Shown: in pieces, positions 24,631 through 40,322 of the stretch
Numbering within the stretch: the first letter of the stretch is position 1
How the letters are laid out: the number at the start of each line of letters is the position of its first letter
NCBI RefSeq assembly: GCF_027596085.1
Contig: NC_072470.1
Location: 6,625,787 to 6,689,786, forward strand
Reading direction: 5' to 3'
DNA length: 64,000 nucleotides
DNA from: Anoplopoma fimbria
Taxonomy: Eukaryota > Chordata > Actinopteri > Perciformes > Anoplopomatidae
Notes under the pieces: model-generated
Databases searched by the model: none
What the model was told of the DNA's origin: nothing
Seen by the model: the letters and a program-made list of their open reading frames with translations, nothing else
Position numbers and translations under genes: made by a program

Positions 24631-24717
<87 letters not shown>
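24631..24717. repeat. (TG)n microsatellite, ~43 units
   Basis: Uninterrupted 87-base TG tract in the same orientation as the tract at 24435, 133 bp away, followed by TTTG variants. Confidence 0.97.
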
Positions 24718-24720
<3 letters not shown>

Positions 24721-26674
24721 TTTGTGTGTGTTTGTGGAGCCTTGAGGCCAAAGCCACTGAGCGTCTGACCTCTCCTGACCACCCGAGGAGGTTTTCCCTC
24801 TTTTGCTGAAATAGTGAAAAGCCCCTTCGCCTCCTCAAAAAGTCCACTGTTTGAAGATGAAACACAGATTAATTTAATCAAATCCATATTTATGAATGTC
24901 ATGTTAAGCAAGGTATCACTTCAGCACTAGCTACTGCATGAGATTTTATCCAAAGCAGTCAGTTATCAACTCTGGTCCACCTTAAGAGATTTTTGCCTGC
25001 AGTTCTTCATTTTTGCCTGCTGGTGTCAGTGTTGCACCATGGGAAAGTCCACTCCATGCATGGTCTGGAGCCAAGAGGAGGGTCTTGTTTTTAAGGAGGT
25101 TCATGAGGGTTGAGAAACTTATTCTGAGTTTGAAAACCACAGTGCTGAGTAGGTATAACCCTGTGATATCTACTCCTACAGTGATTGTTATTAAAGAATA
25201 CCGAATATTATACAGTTCCATGTGTCTTTCTGCTTGTGTCCTTGCATTGCGTCCATGCATGACCGTTTGTTTTTCACTCCTGCATGTGTACATGTAACTC
25301 TACTGTCCCACAAGCATCGGTGCTGGCTGTGTCTTGGTGCGGCATGTGGCGGCTGACACAGGGAAAGCAGCTTACAGCTCCTGGTCCCTGCTCGGTCCTG
25401 GCTGGGCCGGGCGGCGAGCAACCTGGGGGCCTCCCGGACTGCCACCAACAGGGCTTTATCGGCCCTGAGGATTACTGCGATTTCATCAGGGTCCGGGCCT
25501 GCTTGCAGCCACACACACATTCAGGCACACACACTCACACATGCATGGTATGCACAAATACTCAGAGAATGTCAAGTGTGTGCAGAATTAAAATGAAATA
25601 AAATATGTGAATGATAAAGATGCTTTTTCTGTTTACAGCTATTGTATCTCCATTCATGTGTATACGTAAAGGTTGGCTGGATGTGGTGGTGGGCTCTGTG
25701 TGGGCTAAGAGGAGGCATAACAGCAACAGTTGCTATGGTCCTCTGTGTATGTATGCTTGTGTGCGAGCGTGGCAGAAGAGGTCAAAGGTGGCCGGCGTTA
25801 GAGGTCAAGGCATCTCTGTGTTTTTTTAACTCCAGGTCAGCAGAATAACATCAGACATCTTCTTCTGTGTACATCTTTGTTCTTAAAGCTTGAACTCAGG
25901 GCTCTCGGTGATTACATCATGGCTTGTGGCGCTCAGCGACTAAAGGTTGCAATCCACCATATTTCAATAGGCTAATGACACACGGTAATAAGGAAAAAAT
26001 ACACTTCCAAACAACATAATGCAACTGTAAAATAGTGTAATGCCCCTTTAACTTCGACTTTCTTGTTCTATTCTGGAGGGTCAAATATACTATTTGGCTG
26101 GGCTGCAGTAAAAAAAAAAAATAATTTACTCTGTATCAAAGACATTTTATAGTGTATTTCTACATTTTTTTTTTGTAATTAAAAAACACATCTAATGTTA
26201 ACTTGTATTTGTCTTTCTCTTGAAATAGTTTGCAACATTAAAATATAAGAATTAGGCTAATCTAGGGCTGCCTGGTAAAGGTAATAACATAGTCAATACA
26301 AAAAATAACTTCCCAAAACGCAACACCTGGAGAGCACGCGACAGCTACACTAATCACATCCAGGATAGCGCGTGGGCAGCAGGTGCGTGCAGACTTCAGC
26401 TACAATGCTAATGTTTTGCACAGGTGACATTAGCTTCGGCACTTCCTCTTCCAGTGAGGTGTGTTTGTGACTTTTCTCTCTGCTTTTTGTGACAACAGCA
26501 CCTGACTCTGAGGAGCCGTAATGGGACCAGTATGGCTGAGTAACTGGTTTGGTTTCGCATTGGGAATGAGGGAGCCGAGGAGCTGAACCTGGAGCAGCCG
26601 GGAGGAGGACGTGACGTCGAGACAGGTGAGTGGGTTAACAAGGGAGAACTTCAATGTCGCTAGAAAGGTAGTGG
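24718..26674. other. Non-coding stretch, no gene recognised
   Basis: Short frames only. A GC-rich patch at about 25350-25500 reads open on the plus strand but shows no known domain. A and T runs occur near 26110 and 26167. Confidence 0.55.
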
Positions 26675-26990
26675 GTTTTTATTTCTTTATTTCTTTATTT
26701 CTTTATTTCTTTATTAATAAATGTGTTTATTTCTTTATTAATAAATGTGTTTATTTCTTTATTAATAAATGTGTTTATTTCTTTATTTATAAATGTGTTT
26801 ATTTCTTTATTTATAAATGTTTATTTCTTTATTTATAAATGTGTTTATTTCTTTATTAATAAATGTGTTTATTTCTTTATTTATAAATGTGTTTATTTCT
26901 TTATTAATAAATGTGTTTATTTCTTTATTTATAAATGTGTTTATTTCTTTATTTATAAATGTGTTTATTTCTTTATTTATAATTGTGTTT
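26675..26990. repeat. 24-bp AT-rich minisatellite, 12 units plus a short lead
   Basis: After a TTTATTTC-type lead, 12 units follow at 24-nt spacing (one is 22 nt). Type A ends TTATTAATAAATGTG and type B ends TTATTTATAAATGTG. The order is A A A B B B A B A B B B, with the fifth unit shortened and the last ending AATTGTG. Because 24 is a multiple of three, all frames give periodic 8-residue peptides (FISLLINV and YFFINKCV types). These are a by-product of the repeat, not a gene. Confidence 0.95.
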
Positions 26991-27000
26991 ATTTATTTAT

Positions 27001-27130
27001 AAATAAAAAAAAATATATATTTATAAATAATACATTTATTTATAAATTAATAAATTATTTTTAAATAAATTAATAAATTAATTTAATAAATAAATGTATT
27101 TATAAATAAATAAATAAACACTTATTTATT
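27001..27130. repeat. AT-rich imperfect palindrome
   Basis: The DNA here is nearly pure A/T. The arm at 27031-27057 (TACATTTATTTATAAATT and on) has its near reverse complement at 27071-27098, with few mismatches and one indel. It follows directly on the minisatellite. Such sequence can extrude as a cruciform. Confidence 0.75.
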
Positions 27131-30100
27131 TTATTTATTAGGCGGAAGTTATTATGTCTGTGTTGGCTGTCTCGGAAATAATACACCCCCCACCCCCGCG
27201 GTGTTTTAATGTTCATCCTATGTTGTGTAGTATTTAGTTTTTCTTTCATCGAGTTGTATCCTCTTGTATTGGTAAATCTCATGAGGCTACACCGAGGAAG
27301 ATGGTTGTGTTATTAATAATGAGAAATGTGCAGTGCACATGCTGCAAAGTGCAATATCTATCAGGCATCTGCTGTGTGATGTGTGTGTATATGTTGACAT
27401 GATGATGCACTTTATTTTGAAGGACACCATCACCTTATCCTTTTATTTCTTTTTTTTACCTCAAAGTAACCTTACATTTCTTTTGCACAAGTCATTTTTA
27501 CTAGTAAGTGTTCTGGTGTGCTTTCCATCCCTGATATTTAGTCATGCATGTTTCTGCTTCTCACATCAAATCAGTCCAACTTGTCAGAGAGAGAGAGAGA
27601 GAGAGACAGAGAGAGAGAGAAAAGTGAGCGGGCGGATTCCTTCCAAGTGAACCCTGGCCTGCTGCATGTGTAGTGGGAGTGTGCGGTCGGGCCTAAAGCA
27701 GGGGAACGGCCAGGAAAGTATGCATTGATTCAAACGGTGTTGTCTCTATTCTCCAGTCTCAGAATGTCTTATATTACGAGCATCGGGTCCAACAATTTTA
27801 TTGCGTTTCTAAGCTTGTTCAAAATAGTAAAGTAAGTAACACTTAAAGAATTGCATCACAAACCAGGCATGTAATCAGTCAGTTACTTGATATAGTAAAA
27901 AGCTTGCAAACTCCACTAAAATAATCATCAAGTGGTTCAAGTAACACAGTGACTGACATCTAAATTCTTCTTCCAACCAATTGAAAGCAGTATGAAGTAG
28001 GTCAGGTCAGACTGAGGGTTTGGGTGTCCTAGTTGATTCCACACAGACGTTTCATCCAAAATCTTTAACTCATTCTCTTCTTGACTTTTAGTTTACTTAA
28101 GCATGATTTATGCCTGTGAGTGGTGCATGTCCAAACTGGCCTGTCTGTCTGCTGCGGAGGCCTCTCCTTTTAAAAACTGACGTCCACTTTGTGAACATTT
28201 TCATGCTGCTCTTGCAGTGGCCTGTGGTTATTGACCATCACAATAAAATTACATGACTAGACAGTCGTGGCCACATCACAACCAGCTTTTACTTACTCTA
28301 TTTCTCAGGTAGCTTATTATGGACCAAAACATGTGGCAGAAAAAAATAACAGCGAATGCCTGGAGGGCTAAGTGTGGCTCAGTCTGCCATAGTTGTCTGT
28401 GAATATCTGCCTATGTTTATGGATGTGTGTGTTAATGTGAGCGTCTGTGTTTTTCGGTCTGCCTGTTTTTATGTCTTTTTGTGTGCCCCCACAACTGTAT
28501 GGGTATGTGTCTGTGTATTTATGTCTAAGTCTGTGTTTGTGTCTAAGTCTGTTAGGATGTGTTTTAATGTGTGTGTGTGCGGCTTTCGCTCTCAGGTGTG
28601 ACCATGCCGCTTGGAATTGTGGAGCACACTGCATTTCTGGCGTCTGATGTTGTGATCAGTCTGTCCAATTTAAATCATCTAAATGTTGATGTTTTCATCA
28701 GTTTTCATGTCCACTATTTGACAAAGTAACTGCTACGATCATAACGTTGTGTGGAGATAATTCCTTGGTTGTCAAAATGGCAAGAGTTTCACTAACTGGG
28801 TTGTGGAGATACTGAAAAGTTGACTTCAGATATGTATATATAGCACAAATACCCTCTGAGATGCTTCCTTTAAAAGGGAAATCCTAGTTTTATCTCCATA
28901 TTTGGTGCTTAGTGTCTATCATGTCGAATACAGCGCTACCCATAAAAGACTTGCTCGTCACTAATATCATAGTTTGTATGGGAATGACGCCAACCTAAAG
29001 CAAAATTTGTCTAGGTTTTGCCTCTGAGATTAATGCCCAATAATTATTAAATAGGATTTAATTTATGGTGCTCATAGCATTGAAAATTGTATTTAGAAAG
29101 GTCCAATAAGAACCATTTATAACTTGTCTGTGAAATTATTTTCATTTGAGAATCACACATTCTATTTGCCTCACTTGTATTGGAGTAGAGGAATACTTCA
29201 TACATCTCTAAACTTGGACACAACCAAAATATCTCCACAATAACAATAGAGGTTTTTAAGAAAATATGTTTCATTTTTTGTCATTGTGTGGTAAGAAAGT
29301 ACTCCCTCACATCTAGTATCGGATTGTTTTCCTGCTTACCAGATGCAAACTTAAGAATCCATTTGATATTTCTCTGTGTTATAGGAGCTTTAAAGCTACA
29401 AAAACAAATTGTTTATGCTAAGAGTTTATGGTGTCTGATAGCAATTCATGAGCCTTTGATATTTGTGAGAATGCAGCCACAGAAACACAAGCCTTTTCTA
29501 TTAATACTTAGTAAAAGACGAACGCTTTGTAATCATGGTTTTAGGGGATTTCCTGCCTGTATCTGTTGTAATCACATCAGGTAATAAAACATTAATCTCT
29601 TTCTATTTAAAAGCCAATTGCGTTGTTTGGCTTCGTGGCCCCTCGAGCGGTGCAATGAGACCCAGTCATTAGGAAGTATTACTCCCTCATTGAAAGATAT
29701 ATGAATGGAGAATATCGTGGCATTTGAAGTGTCTTAATTACACACTGCCCCCATCGCTTCATGGTATTGATGCTTAGCTTTGAGTGCATAAGCCGGCTAT
29801 ATAAGTTTGCCTCTTCTTTGTTGATGGTTCTGCGCTGACGCCAAGTAAAATAGAGCTTTTTATTTTTGTGCAGTCTCTTTTATATTAAAAGGAGTGGGTG
29901 CTCTTTAGCTTGATTATAGGTGCAGCGGCATTTGCGGCTAAGCGCTAAAGTGGCAGAATCCAAGCACACACGGCACCGTCTTTGTTAAGAACTTCTTCCC
30001 AGATAGTTTGGCTTTTATGCACTGGTTACAATGGCAGCTTGAAAAGAGGACCACAAGCTCTCGCTTTATGTTTGCATCAAAAAAGTCAGAAGTTGGCACA

Positions 30101-30678
30101 TTAAAACCACAGCGATCATTTCCAATTTTCGACAGCAGTTGGAACACGTCTGTTAACCAAACAACTCGTCCGACGCAGCGTAATCCTTATTTACAGAACG
30201 TCATTATGTATTATCTGACTCAAGCCAAATGTACACTCAGTCAGAACCATCTATACAAAGCGTTTAAGGACAGCTGTTAAATAAACTATCCTCTCTTTCA
30301 AAATCCCACCTCCCTCTGCACCCCTAAGCTCTCCTTTTGTCCTCCTACCTGCTCCCTTTATTCCACCTTGCATGCGTCATTTTCTCTATTCCTTTCTTTC
30401 CCCGCTCACACGTTTCACTCTCGTCTCCCCTTCTCAGTCTTTCTGTCTCAGACTTGTCCGTGAGAGACAATAGCCTCATTGTGACGGTGTTTTTCATGGG
30501 TGTGTGTCGGACCACACAAGAGTGCAGAGCAGAAGAAAACGTGTGCATCCCTTCTTTTCTCCCTACCTGCCCATATAATCAACGCTTAAATCACCGGGCT
30601 CTGACAGCTCGTCACCTCGCAGCTTAGATAGAGGAAATACCTCAGGGACTTACATATCCCTTAAGGTGTGCATACAGG

Positions 30679-30682
<4 letters not shown>
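27131..30682. other. Non-coding stretch, no gene recognised
   Basis: Contains a (GA)n tract at 27585-27621 and unique sequence. A smooth, repeat-free stretch at about 29590-29790 with several ATTA/TAAT cores could be a conserved non-coding element, but I cannot test conservation. No coding frame is recognisable. Confidence 0.55.
27585..27621. repeat. (GA)n microsatellite, interrupted
   Basis: About 37 bases of AG/GA with one GACAGA interruption. Confidence 0.95.

Positions 30683-30722
<40 letters not shown>
30683..30722. repeat. (TG)n microsatellite, 20 units
   Basis: Uninterrupted 40-base TG tract. It is complementary to the CA tract that begins at 30792. Confidence 0.97.
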
Positions 30723-30728
<6 letters not shown>

Positions 30729-30790
30729 GAAACAATAGGGGCATTAGGTACTTGACTCATCGTGGCTCTTGCAGAGTGAGGGCGTGGCGT

Positions 30791-30791
<1 letters not shown>

Positions 30792-30878
<87 letters not shown>
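30792..30878. repeat. (AC)n microsatellite, ~43 units
   Basis: Uninterrupted 87-base AC tract 69 bp after a TG tract, forming an inverted pair. Confidence 0.97.
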
Positions 30879-34713
<3,835 letters not shown>

Positions 34714-34849
34714 AGTTCTCATATAGATAAGGGATCTTAAACTAACAGATGGAGGAGCCTAAGAGCCGGTGAACCTATCAGCCCTAAGAGGCCGCACCGC
34801 AGATGAACAGATTAGATGCATCTACATATGCATACAAGCATGCACCGGT

Positions 34850-34850
<1 letters not shown>

Positions 34851-34918
<68 letters not shown>

Positions 34919-34920
34919 CA
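34851..34920. repeat. (CA)n microsatellite, ~35 units
   Basis: 70-base CA tract with a single CG interruption at 34911-34912, 142 bp after the (GT)60 tract and in inverted relation to it. Confidence 0.97.
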
Positions 34921-37652
34921 CGTCACACAGGCAGGTAACATGAGTGAGAAAGAACCATGTGAATATGTTTCCTATTTAGATTTCCCATACAAAGAAATGA
35001 TTTGCTCCCATACTGAAAACGAACCGTCTTCTGTCCTCCCCTACTCCTTTTTGATTAACTTCCCTTTTACTACTTTTTGGATCCAGTATGTTCTTACTTT
35101 ATGTGAAATGTGTGTTTTGACTCATTTATGAGCAACACTATCATCATCAATCATGACACAATCATATCAAAGTGTCTGAGTTTGAAATACTAGCAACTTG
35201 TGTGTTTTTCTGAGAAAAGAGCTGTAACACTCAGATGATACATTCCAGAAGAACACTCAGTTTGTTATATGTTATTTGTACAGTTACCTTGATGCCTCAG
35301 GAGATGAAGTATGATGAGGTTACTATAGACTCACCACTGCGTACCCTAGACCTGCTGTAAGCTCCTATAGGAATAGTGGTTTCTGCTGATTTTAGCTGCC
35401 TGGAGCAACTTCAGTCTGCACACCATCCATCACATCATGTAAGCTGCCTGTCCAAAGTCTGCACACGTATTTTTCTTTTTTTCTAATTGTGTGCACTCTC
35501 TGGACCTGAAACTGCCGCTGAACTGCACTAGCATGTCATACAAAGAGTGCTTGTGAGACATGATGAGGTGAAGAGGCTGTCAGGTGGTGTGTGTTGTGTC
35601 TCCGCTGGAGACTCGGGTTGAAGAGGGCCCCGGAGCCACGCTGAGTAAGGTGAAACGAAAAACACACCCACAGTGCAGCTGATACTGTATCTGCTGACTG
35701 CACCATTCTGTGTGTGTGTTTGTATTTGTGCCTGTTTTTTCTGTGCAGGAGTGCTTAAAGCATTGACAGCCTGATTATTACAGTGCAATCAAGGTTTACA
35801 TTTTACCACACTCATTGTCTGTGCATATGTGCGTGTGTGTGCGTTTTTACGTGCACGTCTGATTTCTTCACTTTAATACCTGAAAGACTTACATTCAGGG
35901 GGAAATCCTCACTTAACAGCCCCTTAGGCAAGTAAACACCACACAACTCTGTGATGACTAATAGTTTGTTTCCCTACCAACCTGGTCTGTTTTGGTTGCC
36001 GCGGCGATGGCAGACAACACTTCATTAAGCGTCTCTCCCCGGGGCAGGAGGATTGATAACAACACCCCATTGTCCAGTCATCGCCTGAGGGGCAAAGAGA
36101 CAGAACAGCATGAGCTGGAAGTGTTAATAACAGACTTGTAGTACAATGGTGGTACTATCACTTCAGGAATGTTGTCTCGGGATCCTGCGTTACCTCGAGG
36201 AAGAGAAAACACCAGCACCTCTGCAACCTTATATCGCAGTGTTCCCGGTCAGATTGTCAAACAACGTGAGACGTTCACTGTTTCTGACAGGTCGGGGATA
36301 TATTGGAGGAGAAGGTTTACATATTGTATTTCTTGGAGGATTGGAATTTATATCAAACTTATATATGACCTTTTTAACTCTTTCTCCTTCTGCTCAGCCA
36401 TCCGTTTTTGTTATGACATAAGGACCGAGAGTGTTTCTCAGGTCATACAGATCCCTCATATCAGCATGAAGTCTACACTATACACGCTGTGTGTTCCTCT
36501 TTCTGCAACAGTAACTGCCTCTTTAAGGCTCATGAGCCTTTAGACTTGTCAGGGCAGACTTCAAAAGACGGGCTTTGAAGTTATGCGCCATATGGGATGC
36601 TGAGATGAATTTCAGCGCACTAGCTGCACGGGGAACTGTCAGATTAGCTCAGGGAGTACTTCATTTTGATCAGCTCTTTGGCCGTTCAATACAAGCATCT
36701 TGAAGGCTTTGTAGCAACCAAGCTTGGAGACCACGGCGTCACTCCTACGCAAATACAAAGACTGTCTTCCTGCTGTCAGCATTTCAGATAACATGGTTCC
36801 CTTTTGTGTGGTTGTATTTTTCAATAAAAACACATAAAAAAAAACAACATCCTTGAGGCAAAAGCATTTATTTGGTTTGTTATAAACTGATTCAATCTGG
36901 TATTCCATACAGACACACAGGAAGTAAACGGTTTTATATCGCAAGAGGAAAGTACCATAAAATTCTAACCTAACGATGAACAGAATTGCAGAAAACAGAG
37001 CAAATGTCTGACAATAGAAGGCTTTTAATGGCCTCCATTAAGACAGAAAACAATCAGTGGTGCAAGTTTGACATTACTTTCTTTTCTAAGTGAATTTCTT
37101 TCTCGTGCCAGAACATAGCTCAGAGAATGCCTGCAACGTATTAAAACGATAGCATGCAAACTATAACTGACATTCTGATTTTACAAGCTACAGTCGAACT
37201 TGAATAGGTGTCAGAACATTGCTTATGTTAACAATAATGGAGCCAGTTATAAGATGGTACTTCTCTTTCAACACTTTACATACGGGCCAATATCAGTCCC
37301 CATCAACTGACCCACTTCCTGATCATCTAAGCTGAACGGCAACAGCTTCAAATCTGTATTAATTGATATATGAGCCAGCAACACTCCATTAAAGACAAGC
37401 CGAGGAGTCAGCTCAGCTGCGTCTCCCTCCCCACAAAGCCACAAAATATAAAACAAGGCTTTAATAAGAAGCACATGGAGGGGTGATACAAAGCTTTAAC
37501 TGGCATTTACACAGTTTCTCTCCTCATTCATATGTACACCACATCATAATCAAATCCCTTCTGAAAGTAACAATGCCTGTTTCCAAATTCAACACTTGCT
37601 TACAAAGCACATGTTGACACTGGCGCCAGAGTGCTGTGGGCACCAGCTCCAG

Positions 37653-37653
<1 letters not shown>
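34921..37653. other. Non-coding stretch, no gene recognised
   Basis: Unique sequence with no recognisable coding frame. Frames of 90-124 codons at 36146-36543 overlap each other and show no domain. Confidence 0.55.
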
Positions 37654-37734
<81 letters not shown>

Positions 37735-37738
37735 ACAC
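37654..37738. repeat. (CA)n microsatellite, ~42 units
   Basis: 85-base CA tract with one CATACA variant near its end. Confidence 0.97.
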
Positions 37739-39551
37739 TTTTCTTCACGCCATGAAATGATATTCGTTAACAGAAATTATACTTTTTTGTGAGTTATGAG
37801 CTGTGATGTAACTGGTCCTTTTTTTTTGCCGCCCCCCCCTGTGGTAAACAACCAAAACTGGAACACTATGGTGAATATATAACAATGTGTTATGCATACT
37901 TATGTAAAAGCATGCACACACACACATAGAAAATCACACAATACCATCTGCATTCATTCACCAACGTTCAACTTATATTTTACTGCATTTTCATTGCCAT
38001 CTCAAGGGGCTATATATATATATACATATAAATGAAATGGCTTCGGTTAATCTATGCAACAGCACTGACCCTTATTTAAACTGCAGCTGAAGCAGAATTC
38101 ATTTGGGTGCCACAGCTTTGTGTGGCCACTCTCTGTCACACGTACGTGGGTCTACAGGTGCAGCTGATCCCCGAGCAGCACCGAGCCCTCCCTTCAGCCA
38201 GGAAATGATTTAACGCCATGAAACCGGCCGTGCCTGAGGGGCGGGACGGGACTGATATCTCACTCAACGTCTGATTTGGAGCACTTGATATTACAGGTGG
38301 ACTGGGACACCCAGTGGAGTCATATGTCCACTGCTGACCCCGCGGGTCTGCCAAAGGTGGTGATGGCGCAATACGCTGTGTGTGAATGCGTGTGTGTGTG
38401 TGTGTGTGCTCGAGGCTGAAAAGACGCGTTTGTGTAGGAAAACGCGAGCCAGGCTTTAGGAATACTTATCCAGCTGCATGAGAGTATCCTTTTAACGCTG
38501 TGATTTCTATGTGTCAGCATTAGTGTGTGTTTGTACCCCCAGTTTAACATCTGTATATTCATTACGGTTGAATACCATGATTTGAGATCCTGGTATTTCC
38601 CGGTAATTCTCATTAAATTTGCTCAATTTCCTGCTGAGAAAAACCCGCGAATAACTTTATTGAAAGAGTATGTACTGTGTTAGGTGTAGAATGGATGAGG
38701 GTCGGGGATGGACGGATGAGAGGGGTAAATGTGGGATTAAATGAAAGCCAAAGCAAATGGGGATCGATGATGGGTGTAGGCCGGAAGGAACACAAGGAGG
38801 GAAACTCAGGGTGGAGGAAATGTTTCAATTAGGCGCCATGAAGCTTCATGGCCCCCCCTCGCTCTTGTGGTTTTTTGTAATGAGAAGGAAGTAGCAGGGG
38901 AAGCGATAAAAAGAGGATTGGAGTTGGTATGTGAAAACTGAGATAAAGTATAGAGAAAATGGGGAGAGACGCAGGAAATTGGATAAGAATGAGGCGTGGT
39001 CTTTATTCCTAGCATTCATTTGAAGGCCCTAATGCTGCGCCATGTTCACCAGCTAGTCACTAACTTTGTCTGTCTGCTGTTTGGGGCTGGGCAGATCGTG
39101 TTCAGTGGGATTGTAGAGCTTTGTGGCTGGAAAAAATTGTTGCCTCCTGCGACCAACAATGGCGCTATAAACAGTGAGACGATAAAGATGCATGCTGGGA
39201 GACCAAAAGAAAGAACTGAAAGACACTTAATAGCTCAGGGATACTTATCTTTGCGGTCATCATAGTCATTTATTCTGCAGCGTATAGAGTTTAGCTGTAA
39301 AATATATTTTCGTGCAAAATCTGCAAACTGAAAATAAATGCTGAAGATGCTCATTGTTCAAAACCGAACTTTATTGAGTGTGGGAGTACTGTGTTTTCCT
39401 GAAAAGGAGACGTAACGCCATCTTCTGTAACTTCAAAGTGAGATGTTGATAGGTGGTTGTTCCTAAATGTTACATAAGGCTTTAGCAGCCCCTCTCCAGC
39501 TATCAATGACCTAGTTACATAACAGCATTGTGAGGACGTGTGTGCGGAGAC

Positions 39552-39554
<3 letters not shown>

Positions 39555-39590
<36 letters not shown>
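39555..39590. repeat. (AG)n microsatellite, 18 units
   Basis: Uninterrupted 36-base AG tract. Confidence 0.95.
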
Positions 39591-39594
<4 letters not shown>

Positions 39595-40276
39595 TATATT
39601 AGCCTCCAGAGGCAGAAGCACACAATGTTCAGTATTGACCTGCATATGTGCTTCAGTGATTTCAGCAGCTCGATGTTTGGCCTCAGTATCGGCAGATAAA
39701 TGCTCCACATGTGGTTTATTAAACACCTGCTGAGTGGCCTCTCTGATGCACAGGAAGACGTGAGTTTTGCATTTACATCTACACAACCAGAAAATGTAAA
39801 GTTTCCTCTTAACATATCAATCACTCCAAACAACAAGATATAGGTGCTGAACAATGACTGGAAACTTGGTGACCAGAAACCTTTTTTGTCCCAGGTTCTT
39901 AAATGTAACATATTCACCACTGAGGACAAACGCTAAAGAGACAAACTGTGACTCAGCCATGGAAACACTTTTAACTGGTGTAATAAAGAAGATCCCATCA
40001 ATCAACGGATCGAATGTTCGAGTTGTGTCATTTCCCTTCAGTCTGAGATAAAAAAATCAGGGTGGATTGGACAGCACTCACCACCACTTTGGCCTTACTG
40101 CTTCAGCATACTTTTCATGTTGCCTTTTGTGGGCATGTAAACACAGCTTAGTACAAATCCAGTTTGGGGTTTTGGGTCAGATGATGGAACAGTGTTTTTG
40201 TTTCTAAGCCTAAATGATTTGTATATGTAGGTCTAAGCACGTGCAGGTTGTGTTTCTTTGTAACTGTACCTTAGTT

Positions 40277-40277
40277 T

Positions 40278-40321
<44 letters not shown>
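40277..40321. repeat. Compound (AT)n-(GT)n microsatellite
   Basis: A short TATATATAT run continues into a ~33-base GT tract. Confidence 0.95.

Positions 40322-40322
<1 letters not shown>

Noticed and set aside
24421..24911. Long frames on both strands through the TG tracts (poly-CV or poly-HT peptides)
   Set aside because: Dinucleotide repeats have no stop codons in most frames; these peptides are repeat artefacts. The same applies to frames at 30668-30916, 34348-34740, 34769-35131, 51564-52003 and 52574-53201.
26723..27064. 113-codon hydrophobic frame with an 8-residue repeat
   Set aside because: It is caused by the 24-bp minisatellite, whose length is a multiple of three; all frames give periodic peptides and there is no unique coding part.
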